This document shows, one piece after another, positions 52,618-61,741 of a DNA stretch of 64,000 nucleotides (positions within the stretch are counted from its first letter, which is position 1; each line of letters begins with the position of its first letter). The notes beneath the pieces were generated by a model, which worked only from the letters and a program-made list of their open reading frames with translations, made no database searches and was not told where the DNA came from. Source of the stretch: Prevotella sp. (GTDB taxonomy: Bacteria > Bacteroidota > Bacteroidia > Bacteroidales > Bacteroidaceae); contig JAFUUL010000116.1 in the NCBI GenBank assembly GCA_017483805.1, positions 1-64,000 of the forward strand. Direction: 5' to 3'. The position numbers were made by a program, and so were the translations under genes.

Positions 52618-53232
52618 TTATTTTCCGTCGAACGGGGTTCGGTTCAGGATGGAGCGTCCCAGCGTCACCTCGTCGGTATATTCCAGTTCGTTGCCCACGG
52701 AGACACCTCGGGCGATGATAGATACCTTCACATCGAAGGGTGTCAGTTTGCGGAACACGTAGAAGCCGGTGGTGTCGCCCTCCATCGTGGTGCTGAGGGC
52801 CAGGATCACCTCGTTCACGCCGCCATCCTCTACGCGCTGCACCAGCGAACCGATCTCCAAATCGCTGGGGCCGATGCCGTCCATAGGCGAGATGAGCCCT
52901 CCCAGCACATGATAGAGCCCGTGGAACTGCTGGGTGTTCTCAATGGCCATCACGTCCTGAATGTTCTCCACCACGCAAATGGTCGAGGCATCGCGACGCG
53001 CATCCGAGCAGATGGGACAGACGTCCTGGTCGCTGATGTTGTGGCAGACGCGGCAGAACTTCACCTCGCGCTTCATCGTGGCGATGGCTGATGCAAACTG
53101 CTCCACCTCCGTAGTGTCGCGGCGCAGCATGTGGAGCACCAGCCGGAGGGCTGTCTTGCGTCCGATGCCTGGCAGTTTGGCGAACTCCTGTACCGCCTGC
53201 TCCAAGAGATGAGAGGGATAATGCTGTGCCAT
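52618..53232 (-). CDS. recR: Recombination protein RecR
   Basis: RecFOR-pathway DNA-repair protein that helps load RecA at gaps. The 204-aa protein starts at the ATG giving [20 protein letters not shown]; the helix-hairpin-helix ([16 protein letters not shown]), the zinc finger C-x2-C...C-x2-C ([16 protein letters not shown]) and the Toprim domain ([10 protein letters not shown]) are intact. The longer frame opens with TTG in a repeat and is rejected. The repeat between this gene and the ABC-F gene also supplies the ABC-F stop codon. Confidence 0.96.
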   Translation of the reverse strand: MAQHYPSHLLEQAVQEFAKLPGIGRKTALRLVLHMLRRDTTEVEQFASAIATMKREVKFCRVCHNISDQDVCPICSDARRDASTICVVENIQDVMAIENTQQFHGLYHVLGGLISPMDGIGPSDLEIGSLVQRVEDGGVNEVILALSTTMEGDTTGFYVFRKLTPFDVKVSIIARGVSVGNELEYTDEVTLGRSILNRTPFDGK

Positions 53233-53253
53233 CTTCAATCTTCAATTTTCAAT
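53232..53253 (-). repeat. Pre-start repeat, ATTGAA type
   Basis: Minus strand: GATTGAAAATTGAAGATTGA between the ABC-F gene and recR. It encodes the last ABC-F residues and places its stop codon inside the repeat. Confidence 0.7.
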
Positions 53254-55029
53254 CTCCGACAGTTCGAGCCATCGCATGGATTTCTCGTCCAGTTCGTCGT
53301 TCAACGCGGGCAGCCGCTTGCTCATCGCGGTTATTTCGTCTACGGAGATGGTGCCGCTGCTCAGGGCGGTCTCTATCTTCGTCTTCTCCTCCTCCAGGGC
53401 GGCGATGTCTTTCTCCAGTTGCTCGAATTCGCGCTTCTCCTTGAAGGTCATCTTGCGCTTGGATGGCTCGCGGGATTCTCTGGTATTCCCAGATTTTCCG
53501 GGTAATCCGGATTTCCCGGTGTCACTCTCCTTGGGTTGCAGCGACTGCCAGTCGCGGTACTGCGTGTAGTTGCCGGGGAAGTCCTTTATCTCTCCCTGCC
53601 CCTTGAACACCAACAGATGGTCGACCACCTTGTCCATGAAGTAGCGGTCGTGGCTGACCACGATGACGCAGCCGGGGAAGTCCTGCAGGTATTCCTCCAG
53701 AATCTGCAGCGTGACGATATCGAGGTCGTTGGTCGGCTCGTCGAGCACCAGGAAGTTGGGGTTGCGCATCAGCACGGTGCAGAGGTAGAGTTTGCGCCGT
53801 TCGCCGCCAGAGAGTTTGTAGATGTAGTTGTGCTGCTGCTCGGGCGAGAACAGGAAGTGCTGCAGGAACTGCGAGGCCGACAGATGGCGTCCGCTGCCCA
53901 GGTCGACGTATTCGGCAATGTCGCGCACGGCATCGATGACCTTCATCTGGTCGTCGAACCGCATGCCCTCCTGCGAAAAATAGCCGAAGCGTACGGTTTC
54001 GCCGATGACGATGCGCCCTTCGTCGGGTTGCATCTCGCCCAGGAGCATCTTGAGGAAGGTGGACTTGCCCGTGCCGTTGTTGCCCACGATGCCCATCTTC
54101 TCGAATCGGGAGAAGTTGTAGTAGAAGTCGCGCAGGATGATGGTGTCGTCGAAGCGCTTGGAGATGTACTGGCACTCGAATATCTTCGAACCGATATAGA
54201 CATTTGAGGCCTTCAGGCGCACGGCGCGCTCCTCGATGCGGCTCTTGGCGATGCGCTCCAGTTCGTAGAAGGCATCCTCGCGATACTTGGCCTTGTGGCC
54301 GCGAGCCTGAGGCATGCGGCGCATCCAGTCGAGTTCGGTGCGATAGAGGTTGTTGGCCCGCGCGATCTCTGCCCTGCGGTTGTCTATGCGCTCCTGGCGT
54401 TTCTCCAGATAGTAGGAGTAGTTGCCGCGATAGGTGTAGATGGTCTGGTCGTCCAGTTCGAGGATGACGGAGCACACGCGGTCGAGGAAGTAGCGGTCGT
54501 GGGTGACCATGAGCAGCGTCTTGTGGCCTCGGTTGAGGAAGCCCTCCAGCCACTCGATCATCTCGAGGTCGAGGTGGTTGGTCGGCTCGTCCAGTATCAG
54601 CAGGTCGGGCTCGGTGATCAGCACGTTGGCCAGTGCCACGCGCTTCTGCTGTCCGCCGCTGAGTTGTCCCATCGGCTGCTGCAGGTTGCGAATTTTCAGT
54701 TGGGTCAGTATCTGCTTGGCCTTCAGAATCTTCTCTTCGTTGCCTTCGTGGTTGAAGCAGGCATCGAGCACGGAGTCGTTTGGGTCGAAGGCGGGCGACT
54801 GCTCCAGGATGCCCACCTTCAGGTCGCGCCTGAAAATGATATCGCCGCTGTCGTAGCCCTCTTTTCCTGAGAGTATCGACAGCAGCGTAGACTTTCCGAT
54901 GCCGTTTTTGGCGATGAGGCCCACCTTCTGACCTTCGGCGATGGAGAAACTGATGTCCCTGAACAGCACCAATGCCCCGAACGACTTGGTCAGGTTCTGT
55001 ACGTCCAGGTATGGTATCTCGCGGGCCAT
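53242..55029 (-). CDS. ABC-F family ATPase
   Basis: A 595-aa ABC-F protein, soluble and with two nucleotide-binding domains. Walker A motifs GLIAKNGIGKST (about 36) and GIVGNNGTGKST (about 315) and signatures LSGGQQKRVALAN and LSGGERRKLYL are intact. ABC-F proteins act on the ribosome or on DNA (Uup type). The tail is a coiled coil (FKEKREFEQLEKDIAALEEE). A Gly/Ser/Arg linker before it (about 505-525, GKSGLPGKSGNTRESRE) is encoded by GGGAAATCCGG-type repeats. It overlaps engB by one base. Confidence 0.92.
   Translation of the reverse strand: MAREIPYLDVQNLTKSFGALVLFRDISFSIAEGQKVGLIAKNGIGKSTLLSILSGKEGYDSGDIIFRRDLKVGILEQSPAFDPNDSVLDACFNHEGNEEKILKAKQILTQLKIRNLQQPMGQLSGGQQKRVALANVLITEPDLLILDEPTNHLDLEMIEWLEGFLNRGHKTLLMVTHDRYFLDRVCSVILELDDQTIYTYRGNYSYYLEKRQERIDNRRAEIARANNLYRTELDWMRRMPQARGHKAKYREDAFYELERIAKSRIEERAVRLKASNVYIGSKIFECQYISKRFDDTIILRDFYYNFSRFEKMGIVGNNGTGKSTFLKMLLGEMQPDEGRIVIGETVRFGYFSQEGMRFDDQMKVIDAVRDIAEYVDLGSGRHLSASQFLQHFLFSPEQQHNYIYKLSGGERRKLYLCTVLMRNPNFLVLDEPTNDLDIVTLQILEEYLQDFPGCVIVVSHDRYFMDKVVDHLLVFKGQGEIKDFPGNYTQYRDWQSLQPKESDTGKSGLPGKSGNTRESREPSKRKMTFKEKREFEQLEKDIAALEEEKTKIETALSSGTISVDEITAMSKRLPALNDELDEKSMRWLELSEIEN
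53486..53520. repeat. GGGAAATCC-type repeat inside the ABC-F gene
   Basis: On the minus strand the words GGGAAATCCGG, CCCGGAAAATC and GGGAATACC follow one another. They encode the disordered linker before the coiled-coil tail of the ABC-F protein. Confidence 0.6.
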
Positions 55030-55631
55030 TAGTCCTTCAGCGACTGGTTGATCTGAGCGATGTAGTCGAGCACCTCGTCGCGCCCGTCGCCCTTCTCAGA
55101 GGAAGTGACGAAGTAGGGCGGCATCTCCTCCCAGGTCTCCATCATCGCCCGGGTGTAGGCTTCCACGTTCTGACGCACCTTGAGTGCCGAGAGTTTGTCG
55201 GCCTTGGTGAAGACGATGGAGAACGGCACGCTCGACACGCCCAGCCACTCCATGAACTCGAGGTCAATCTTCTGCGGCTCCAGGCGCACGTCGATGAGCA
55301 CGAAGACATTTACCAGTTGCTCGCGTCCCAGGATGTAGCCACGAATCATCTGGTCGAGTTTGGCCACCTCGCTCTTCGAGCGTTTGGCAAAGCCATAGCC
55401 GGGCAGGTCTACCAGATACCACTCGCGGTTGATGATGAAGTGGTTGATGAGCAGCGTCTTGCCGGGCGTGGATGAGGTCTTGGCCAACCGCTTGTTGCGG
55501 CAGAGCATATTGATGAGACTCGACTTGCCCACGTTGGAGCGGCCGATGAAGGCATACTCAGGCTTCGTATCCTGAGGGCACATACCCACATTGGGGGCAG
55601 ACAGGGTGAATTCAGCAGTCTTGATCTCCAT
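55029..55631 (-). CDS. engB: Ribosome-biogenesis GTPase EngB (YsxC)
   Basis: A GTPase of about 200 aa in the TRAFAC class needed for late steps of 50S assembly. The G motifs are [12 protein letters not shown] (G1), GKT-like switch region [14 protein letters not shown] (G3), TKADKL (G4). The ATG at 55631 gives the usual MEIKTAEF start; ATG at 55637 and GTG at 55640 lie in the repeat and are less likely. It overlaps the ABC-F start by one base and follows DUF4293. Confidence 0.94.
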   Translation of the reverse strand: MEIKTAEFTLSAPNVGMCPQDTKPEYAFIGRSNVGKSSLINMLCRNKRLAKTSSTPGKTLLINHFIINREWYLVDLPGYGFAKRSKSEVAKLDQMIRGYILGREQLVNVFVLIDVRLEPQKIDLEFMEWLGVSSVPFSIVFTKADKLSALKVRQNVEAYTRAMMETWEEMPPYFVTSSEKGDGRDEVLDYIAQINQSLKD

Positions 55632-55672
55632 ACTCATCACTTATCACTTATCACTCATCGCTTATCACTTCT
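55632..55672 (-). repeat. Pre-start repeat, GTGATAAGTGA type
   Basis: Minus strand: AAGTGATAAGCGATGAGTGA and further GTGATAAGT words fill the gap before engB. Same family as 22920-22966. Confidence 0.75.
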
Positions 55673-55675
55673 CTC

Positions 55676-56020
55676 TCACCTGATTCTGTCCAGCGAGCGC
55701 ACCAGTTTCTCGTCCTTCAGTATGGCCTTGCGAGCCAGGAACAACAGCAGGACGGCCACCAGCGGCAAGGCCATATACCAGGTCAGCAGCGGCTGACGGA
55801 CGGCCAGCATGACGTAGTAGCCAATGACGACAGCCATAGGCACCAGACAGACGAGGGCCTGAGTGGGACGCTGCTTCCAGAGGAAGATATCGGCCAGCGA
55901 GATGACAGCCAGGATGGCCATGATGACGCTCACCCAGAGCGTGCCACACTCCATGACGGCTGAAACACCCAAGACGATGCCCGCCAGCAGCAGATAGACG
56001 GTCTGTATGCGCTGTATCAT
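55676..56020 (-). CDS. DUF4293 small membrane protein
   Basis: A 114-aa membrane protein with four helices (about 6-24, 28-44, 52-69, 77-95), beginning MIQRIQTVYLLLAGI and ending in basic residues (LVRSLDRIR), as in the DUF4293 family that is common next to rpoZ in Bacteroidetes. The function is unknown. It overlaps the rpoZ stop by four bases. Confidence 0.85.
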   Translation of the reverse strand: MIQRIQTVYLLLAGIVLGVSAVMECGTLWVSVIMAILAVISLADIFLWKQRPTQALVCLVPMAVVIGYYVMLAVRQPLLTWYMALPLVAVLLLFLARKAILKDEKLVRSLDRIR

Positions 56021-56364
56021 GCTTCTGCAACTACAACGGGCTGAACGTCCTTGGAAGGATCGCGCCAGTAGACCTTACCTTCGATAAACTCCTGTGTGGC
56101 CAGCAGAGAGGGCTTCGGCAGTTTCTCGTAGTAGCGCGAAATCTCTATCTGCTCGCGATTCTCAAACACCTCCTCGAGCGAGTCGTTGTAACTGGCAAAC
56201 TCGGCCAGTTTCTTCGACAGGTCTTCCTTAATCTGCACGGAGATCTGATTGGCACGCTTGGCTATGATCGATACGCTCTCATAGATGTTGCCAGTCTCGT
56301 CGCAGAGGTCCATAATGTTGCGGGTCACGGTGTTTACCGGTGCTTTTGATTTCTTGTAATCCAT
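56017..56364 (-). CDS. rpoZ: RNA polymerase omega-like subunit (Rpb6/RpoZ)
   Basis: A 115-aa omega/Rpb6-family protein that stabilises the beta' subunit. It starts MDYKKSKAPVNTVTRNIMDL, and the helix core ESVSIIAKRANQISVQIKEDL matches the ARxRAxQL-type omega motif in diverged Bacteroidetes form. The ATG at 56364 is used; the longer frame runs through the intergenic region. The next genes are DUF4293 and engB. Confidence 0.88.
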   Translation of the reverse strand: MDYKKSKAPVNTVTRNIMDLCDETGNIYESVSIIAKRANQISVQIKEDLSKKLAEFASYNDSLEEVFENREQIEISRYYEKLPKPSLLATQEFIEGKVYWRDPSKDVQPVVVAEA

Positions 56365-56402
56365 TGTGATATTCAAATTATTTTTTATGTGTGTACTATT
56401 CT

Positions 56403-57236
56403 TTATTCTTTCGTGTATTTCTTGCACTTGTTGATGAACTTCTGAGCCAGTTCGCAGTTTTTCGACTCAGGATATTCGTTCAGGAAGCCGTAGCACTCGT
56501 CCTCGGCATCGCGGTAGCGCTCCACGCGCTTGTCCTCGCTGGAGTTTTCGGCCAGTTCGAACTTGCTCTTCATGATCAGCAGCGAGAAGTCCTCGCGGTG
56601 ACGCATGAACGGATAGGTCTTCAGCGCATTCTGAGCCACGATGATGCTCGACGAGTAGTTGCTCTCGCTGTTGGAGTTGACGTTACCGAAATAGCCGCCC
56701 AGATTGTAGTAGAGTTGGGCCGACAGCAGTTCCTTCTGCACCAGTTTGTCCTGCAGGTCGAACAGTTTGTCCTGTGCCTTGCCGCGCAGTTCCGACTGCG
56801 GGAAGAAGTCGAGGAATTGCTGGAAGGCATTGATGGCCCCCAGCGTGGGCGTCTGGTCGAGGCGGGGCTCGGGTGCACTCTCGTAGAGCGACTGGCCGAC
56901 GTAGTACATGGCCACCTCGGCATACTGGCCGCGGGGATAGGTGGTGTAGTACTTCTTGAAGGTCTCCGAAGCCGACTCGTAGTCGCTATTCATAAACTCC
57001 GACATGCCCAGCATGTAGAGCGACTCCTGTGCCTCGTCGGTGCCTTTCTTCATGGTGATCATGTCCTGCAGAAGGGTCTCTGCCTGGCTGTACTTACCCT
57101 CGGCAAAGCACTGCTTGGCATATTCGTAGCGGTAGTCATAGTCGATAGACTTGAGCACCTTGTTCAGTTCTCCGGCGCAACTGCTCAGCATCAGAACCGA
57201 GCAAATGAGCATAAAAAAGACGTTACTTTTCATCAT
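56403..57236 (-). CDS. bamD: Outer-membrane assembly lipoprotein BamD
   Basis: A 277-aa lipoprotein of the BAM complex, which inserts beta-barrel proteins in the outer membrane. A signal peptide ending in LSSC is followed by TPR-like repeats (YAKQCFAEGKYSQAETLLQD, SLYMLGMSEFMNSDYESA, and YPRGQYAEVAMYYVGQSLYE), five in total. Length is near the E. coli protein plus a C-terminal helix. It has a promoter (TAATTTTG at 57255-57262, -33 at 57282-57285) and heads a run of nine genes ending at the GNAT gene. Confidence 0.92.
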   Translation of the reverse strand: MMKSNVFFMLICSVLMLSSCAGELNKVLKSIDYDYRYEYAKQCFAEGKYSQAETLLQDMITMKKGTDEAQESLYMLGMSEFMNSDYESASETFKKYYTTYPRGQYAEVAMYYVGQSLYESAPEPRLDQTPTLGAINAFQQFLDFFPQSELRGKAQDKLFDLQDKLVQKELLSAQLYYNLGGYFGNVNSNSESNYSSSIIVAQNALKTYPFMRHREDFSLLIMKSKFELAENSSEDKRVERYRDAEDECYGFLNEYPESKNCELAQKFINKCKKYTKE

Positions 57237-57254
57237 CTTTTACGATTTAGCGTG

Positions 57255-57285
57255 CAAAATTACTCATTTTCGGCCAAAATACAAA
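57255..57285 (-). promoter_or_regulatory. Promoter of the bamD run
   Basis: TTTG (57285-57282), a 19-base spacer and TAATTTTG (57262-57255) on the minus strand. Confidence 0.8.
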
Positions 57286-57336
57286 GCGTTTATATATTTT
57301 TTAACCGCCAAAGGCGAATATTTTACGGATTATTCG

Positions 57337-57344
57337 TAATTTTG
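57337..57344 (+). promoter_or_regulatory. -7 element of uvrB
   Basis: TAATTTTG ends 9 bases before the uvrB ATG, so the transcript has almost no leader. No SOS-box palindrome is seen. Confidence 0.6.
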
Positions 57345-57353
57345 CACCTCGAT

Positions 57354-59381
57354 ATGAACTTCAAGTTGACTTCAAAATACCAGCCGACGGGCGACCAACC
57401 CGAGGCGATTCGCGAACTGACCGACGGCGTGCTGAGGGGCGACCGTGCCCAAGTGCTGCTGGGCGTGACGGGTTCGGGCAAGACTTTCACGATGGCCAAT
57501 GTCATTGCCAACGTGGGCCGCCCTACCCTCATACTGAGTCACAACAAGACGCTGGCCGCCCAACTCTACGACGAGATGAAGGGCTTCTTCCCGGAGAATG
57601 CCGTCGAGTATTATGTCAGTTATTATGACTACTACCAGCCGGAGGCCTACCTGCCCAGCAGCGATACCTACATAGAGAAAGACCTGGCCATCAACGAGGA
57701 GATAGACCGCCTGCGCCTGTCGGCAGTAAGTGCCTTGCTGTCAGGTAGAAAAGATGTTGTTGTTGTATCTTCTGTTTCGTGCATCTACGGTATGGGAAGC
57801 CCCAATGCACTCTCGGACAATGTCATCGAGGTGAGACAGGGGCAGTCGATGGACAGGAATGTTTTGTTAAGAAAATTGGTGCAGTCGCTCTACGTGCGCA
57901 ACGACCTGACGCTGGAGCGCGGAAACTTCCGCGTGAAGGGTGACACGGTGGACATCTACATGGCCTACAACGAGATGATACTGCGCATCACCTTCTGGGA
58001 CGACGAAATAGACGCCATCGAGGAACTCGACCCCGTGACGCTGGTTCGACTGGGGCGCTACGCCGAATACAAACTCTACCCCGCCAACCTCTTTATGACC
58101 ACGCAGGAGCAGACGAACAAGGCCATTCACGACATACAGGACGACCTGATGAAGCAGGTGGACTTCTTCGAGGAACTGGGCGACGGCATCAAGGCGCAGC
58201 GCATCAAGGAGCGCGTGGAGTATGACATGGAAATGATCAAGGAACTGGGCCACTGCTCTGGCATAGAGAACTATTCGCGCTACTTCGACGGCCGCAAGCC
58301 GGGCGAGCGCCCCTACTGCCTGCTGGACTATTTCCCCGACGATTTTCTGCTCTTCGTCGACGAGAGCCACGTCAGCGTGCCTCAGATAGGTGCTATGTAC
58401 GGCGGCGATCGCGCCCGCAAGACCAACCTTGTGGAATATGGCTTCCGTCTGCCCGCCGCCTTCGACAACCGCCCGCTCACGTTCGACGAGTTTCAGGCCC
58501 ACGTCCATCAGGTCATCTATGTATCGGCAACGCCGGCCGACTTCGAACTGCAGGAAGCCGAGGGCGTGGTGGTGGAACAGGTGATCCGCCCCACGGGCCT
58601 GCTGGACCCCGAGATAGAAGTGCGCCCCAGCGAGAACCAGATAGACGACCTGCTGGAGGAAATCAACCTGCGCATAGAGCGCAAGGAGCGCACGCTGGTC
58701 ACCACGCTGACCAAGCGAATGGCCGAGGAACTGTCGGAATATCTGCTGAACCACGGCGTGCAGACGGCCTATATACACAGCGACGTGGCCACGCTCGACC
58801 GCGTAAAGATACTGGAGGATCTGCGCAATGGCGCCTACGACGTGCTGGTGGGTGTCAACCTGCTGCGCGAGGGACTCGACCTGCCTGAGGTGTCGCTCGT
58901 GGCCATCCTCGATGCCGACAAGGAGGGATTCCTTCGCAGCCGTCGCTCGCTGGTGCAGACGGCCGGACGTGCTGCCCGAAACGTGAACGGACGCGTCATC
59001 ATGTATGCCGACACCATCACCGCCTCGATGCAACTGACCATCGACGAAACGCAGCGCAGACGCATGAAGCAGATGGCCTACAACGAAGCCCATGGCATCA
59101 CTCCAACGCAAATCGTCAAGACACTCAAACAGAGCGCATTAAGCAAGGATGACACGCCAGACCTGAAGGAACTCAAACGGGCTGCAGGCGGCTCGGCATC
59201 GGCACCGCTCGATAAGGCTGCCGACCCGATAGTGGAGCACATGACGCGACCGCAGTTGGAGAAACTCATTGCCGAGACCACCCGCCGCATGAAGGAGGCT
59301 GCCAAGCAACTGGACTTCATGCAAGCCGCCCAGTATCGCGACGAGATATTGCGCATGCAACAGGAACTGGCACTCAAGTGA
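57354..59381 (+). CDS. uvrB: Excision nuclease subunit UvrB
   Basis: Damage-verification helicase of nucleotide excision repair. The 675-aa protein has Walker A GVTGSGKTFT near 40, the beta-hairpin region YYVSYYDYYQPEAYLPSSDT, helicase motifs (FVDESHVS, SATPADFE, VGVNLLREGLDLPEVSLV, QTAGRAARN), and a C-terminal UVR helix pair for UvrC (AAKQLDFMQAAQYRDEI). A longer upstream frame is rejected because it opposes bamD and the ATG at 57354 gives the family start MNFKLTSKYQPTGDQ. Confidence 0.97.
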   Translation: MNFKLTSKYQPTGDQPEAIRELTDGVLRGDRAQVLLGVTGSGKTFTMANVIANVGRPTLILSHNKTLAAQLYDEMKGFFPENAVEYYVSYYDYYQPEAYLPSSDTYIEKDLAINEEIDRLRLSAVSALLSGRKDVVVVSSVSCIYGMGSPNALSDNVIEVRQGQSMDRNVLLRKLVQSLYVRNDLTLERGNFRVKGDTVDIYMAYNEMILRITFWDDEIDAIEELDPVTLVRLGRYAEYKLYPANLFMTTQEQTNKAIHDIQDDLMKQVDFFEELGDGIKAQRIKERVEYDMEMIKELGHCSGIENYSRYFDGRKPGERPYCLLDYFPDDFLLFVDESHVSVPQIGAMYGGDRARKTNLVEYGFRLPAAFDNRPLTFDEFQAHVHQVIYVSATPADFELQEAEGVVVEQVIRPTGLLDPEIEVRPSENQIDDLLEEINLRIERKERTLVTTLTKRMAEELSEYLLNHGVQTAYIHSDVATLDRVKILEDLRNGAYDVLVGVNLLREGLDLPEVSLVAILDADKEGFLRSRRSLVQTAGRAARNVNGRVIMYADTITASMQLTIDETQRRRMKQMAYNEAHGITPTQIVKTLKQSALSKDDTPDLKELKRAAGGSASAPLDKAADPIVEHMTRPQLEKLIAETTRRMKEAAKQLDFMQAAQYRDEILRMQQELALK

Positions 59382-59397
59382 CTCAGCAGCCAGCCCG

Positions 59398-59456
59398 TTG
59401 TTGCAGTGTTGCAGTTGTAAAACAGGCTATATTTTACAACTGCAACACTGCAACAA
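59398..59456. repeat. Palindromic element H3
   Basis: The arms (59398-59422 and 59432-59456) are perfect complements over 25 bp, around a 9-base loop (CAGGCTATA). Each arm holds a tandem GTTGCAGT word. It begins 17 bases after the uvrB stop. It may also act as the uvrB terminator, but no T-run follows. Confidence 0.85.
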
Positions 59457-59602
59457 TGCTACACAAAAATAAACGAAAAAAAACGGCCAAGTATTCGTGA
59501 ACCGCAACGACAATGTTGTACCTTTGTACCGTCAAATGAGATGACTGCACAGCCGTGCGGATGAACAAGGCACCCCGACCCCCACCCGACGGCAATAAGC
59601 AA

Positions 59603-59690
59603 CCGTTCCGATGGCACTTTTTGGGGGTAAGCAACCATCGGAACGGCAGTAAGTAAGCATCGGAACTAGCCTTGCGAGGCATCGGAACGC
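59603..59690. repeat. TTCCGATG repeats with a 12-bp hairpin
   Basis: CCGTTCCGATGG (59603-59614) and its exact complement (59635-59646) form a hairpin. Two further ATCGGAAC copies follow up to 59690. The same words make up the arms of the element at 46475-46602. Confidence 0.7.
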
Positions 59691-59728
59691 GGTCAAGCAG
59701 GCATCCCAATGAGACGGCGGCTGAAGCG

Positions 59729-61645
59729 TCAGCCGTTCATCGACATGAGGAACTCCTCGTTGTTGCGGCTGGTCACCAGGCGGTCACGCAGCGTGTTCAT
59801 GGCCTCGATGGGGTTCATCTCGGCAATAAACTTGCGGACAATCCACATACGGTTGAGCGTGGTGGAATCCTGCAGCAGGTCGTCGCGACGCGTAGAAGAC
59901 TGCACGAGGTTGAGAGCCGGGAAGACGCGCTTGTTGCTGAGCATACGGTCGAGTTGGATTTCCGAGTTACCCGTACCCTTGAACTCCTCGAAGATGACCT
60001 CGTCCATCTTAGAGCCAGTGTCGACCAGAGCGGTGGCAATGATGGTGAGCGAACCGCCACCCTCTATGTTGCGGGCGGCACCGAAGAAGCGCTTCGGCTT
60101 CTGCAGGGCGTTGGCATCGACACCACCGGTGAGCACCTTTCCGCTGGCAGGGCTGACGGTGTTGTAGGCACGAGCCAGACGGGTGATCGAGTCAAGGAAG
60201 ATAACCACGTCGTGACCACACTCCACCATGCGCTTGGCCTTCTCGAGCACGATGCCGGCTATCTTCACGTGGCGGTCGGCGGGTTCGTCGAAGGTAGAGG
60301 CGATGACCTCGGCGTTGACGGTGCGGCTCATGTCGGTCACCTCCTCAGGACGCTCGTCGATGAGCAGCATCATGATGTAGGCCTCAGGGTGGTTGGCGGC
60401 AATGGCGTTGGCAATATCCTTCATCAGGATGGTCTTACCGGTCTTGGGCTGAGCCACGATGAGCGCACGCTGGCCCTTGCCTATCGGGGCAAAGAGGTCG
60501 ACGATGCGGGTCGAGGGATTGGTGGTGGCAGGGTCGCCGGTCAGGTTGAACTTCTCCTCAGGGAAGAGCGGCGTGAGATGCTCGAACGACACGCGGTCGC
60601 GCACTTCGTTGGGATGGCGTCCGTTGATGAGGTTGACATTCGACATGGCGAAGTACTTCTCGTTGTCGTGCGGCGGACGCACGGTGCAATCCACCACGTC
60701 GCCCGTCTTGAGCGAGTACTTCTTGATCTGCTGGGGCGACACGTAGATGTCGTCGGGCGACGAGAGATAGTTGTAGTCGCTGGAGCGCAGGAAGCCATAG
60801 CCGTCCTGCATGATTTCCAGCACGCCGTTGCCCTGGATGATGTCGTCGAAGTTGTAGCGGGCAGTGCCGTTGCCGGATGCCGAAGGTGCCGACTGGAAGG
60901 CGGTATCAGCCTGATGCTGCACGACGGGGCGGTCGAATATGTCGAGCGTAGGCATGGCGCTCTGGTCCTCGATGGGCAGGTCGATGACGGTGATGAAGTC
61001 GGTGCCGTCGCCCGGATCGCCTTCCCACACGTCGGTCGCGTCGGCGGGCTGCTTCTCGTCCTTGGCCTCCTTGTTGTGGCGGGTTATTTTCTTCTGCAGT
61101 TGGTCGAGCATGTTCTGGTCGAGGCTCTGCTCTTCGGCGGGAGTCTCGCTCTGGGTTTCGGGTACGGCTTCCTCCTGTGCGGCAGCCTCTGCAGCGGCAG
61201 CGGCGGCAGCAGCAGCCTCTTCGGCAGCCTTTTCGGCCTTCGACTTGCGTCCGCGGCGCTTCTTCGGCTCTTCGGCAGCCTTGGGTTCCTCGGCGGGTTT
61301 GGGCTCCTCGGCCGCTGACTCTGCCTGTTCGGCAGATGGAGCGGGCTCGTCGGAGAAGAGCGACGGGGCCTCTACGTTCATGTTCTTCTGATTCTTAACG
61401 TCGAAGTTCTCGCCCTCATTTCCGTTGACGGTATAGACTCGGTCGGTATCTTTCTTGGCTATGCGGGTGCGCTTGCGCTTGGTGGCGGCGCCGGTGGAGG
61501 ACGAAGCCGTCTCGGCAGCCTTGTCCAGTATGTCGTAGATGACCGTCTCCAGTTCATCGTCCTGCGACACCTTGACACCCAGTTCGTCGGCAATCTCCAT
61601 CAGTTCGGGTATTGCCATCTGTTCAAGTTGTTCTTTCGTATACAT
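59729..61645 (-). CDS. rho: Transcription termination factor Rho with disordered insert
   Basis: Rho is an RNA-binding hexameric ATPase that ends transcription. The 638-aa protein has the N-terminal Rho_N helical domain (about 1-45), a long acidic and Ala/Pro/Glu-rich insert (about 85-260, with a basic [14 protein letters not shown] patch), the RNA-binding cold-shock domain ([15 protein letters not shown]) and the ATPase core ([25 protein letters not shown]). The insert makes it about 220 aa longer than E. coli Rho. Rho of Bacteroides thetaiotaomicron has a similar disordered region reported to drive condensates. Promoter at 61742-61772. Confidence 0.95.
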   Translation of the reverse strand: MYTKEQLEQMAIPELMEIADELGVKVSQDDELETVIYDILDKAAETASSSTGAATKRKRTRIAKKDTDRVYTVNGNEGENFDVKNQKNMNVEAPSLFSDEPAPSAEQAESAAEEPKPAEEPKAAEEPKKRRGRKSKAEKAAEEAAAAAAAAAEAAAQEEAVPETQSETPAEEQSLDQNMLDQLQKKITRHNKEAKDEKQPADATDVWEGDPGDGTDFITVIDLPIEDQSAMPTLDIFDRPVVQHQADTAFQSAPSASGNGTARYNFDDIIQGNGVLEIMQDGYGFLRSSDYNYLSSPDDIYVSPQQIKKYSLKTGDVVDCTVRPPHDNEKYFAMSNVNLINGRHPNEVRDRVSFEHLTPLFPEEKFNLTGDPATTNPSTRIVDLFAPIGKGQRALIVAQPKTGKTILMKDIANAIAANHPEAYIMMLLIDERPEEVTDMSRTVNAEVIASTFDEPADRHVKIAGIVLEKAKRMVECGHDVVIFLDSITRLARAYNTVSPASGKVLTGGVDANALQKPKRFFGAARNIEGGGSLTIIATALVDTGSKMDEVIFEEFKGTGNSEIQLDRMLSNKRVFPALNLVQSSTRRDDLLQDSTTLNRMWIVRKFIAEMNPIEAMNTLRDRLVTSRNNEEFLMSMNG

Positions 61646-61741
61646 ATAATTAGCACATTAGTTGCTTGAGTTGTGAAATGATGATAAATGTGTGAGACTC
61701 AAAAACGCTTCAAGGACTGTAGCGTTGTCAGGAATCGGGTG

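Larger units (their letters stand above)
59382..59728. other. Intergenic region between uvrB and rho
   Basis: The two genes converge here. No gene is supported. The region holds hairpin H3 (59398-59456), a TACCTTTG at 59518-59525 without a following gene, and the TTCCGATG repeats (59603-59690). Confidence 0.7.

Noticed and set aside
57255..57353. LexA/SOS box at uvrB
   Set aside because: No suitable palindrome was seen; the region is explained by the two divergent -7 elements.
59434..59709. 91-codon minus-strand frame between uvrB and rho
   Set aside because: It runs through hairpin H3 and the TTCCGATG repeats, has no recognizable motif and is better explained as repeat DNA.
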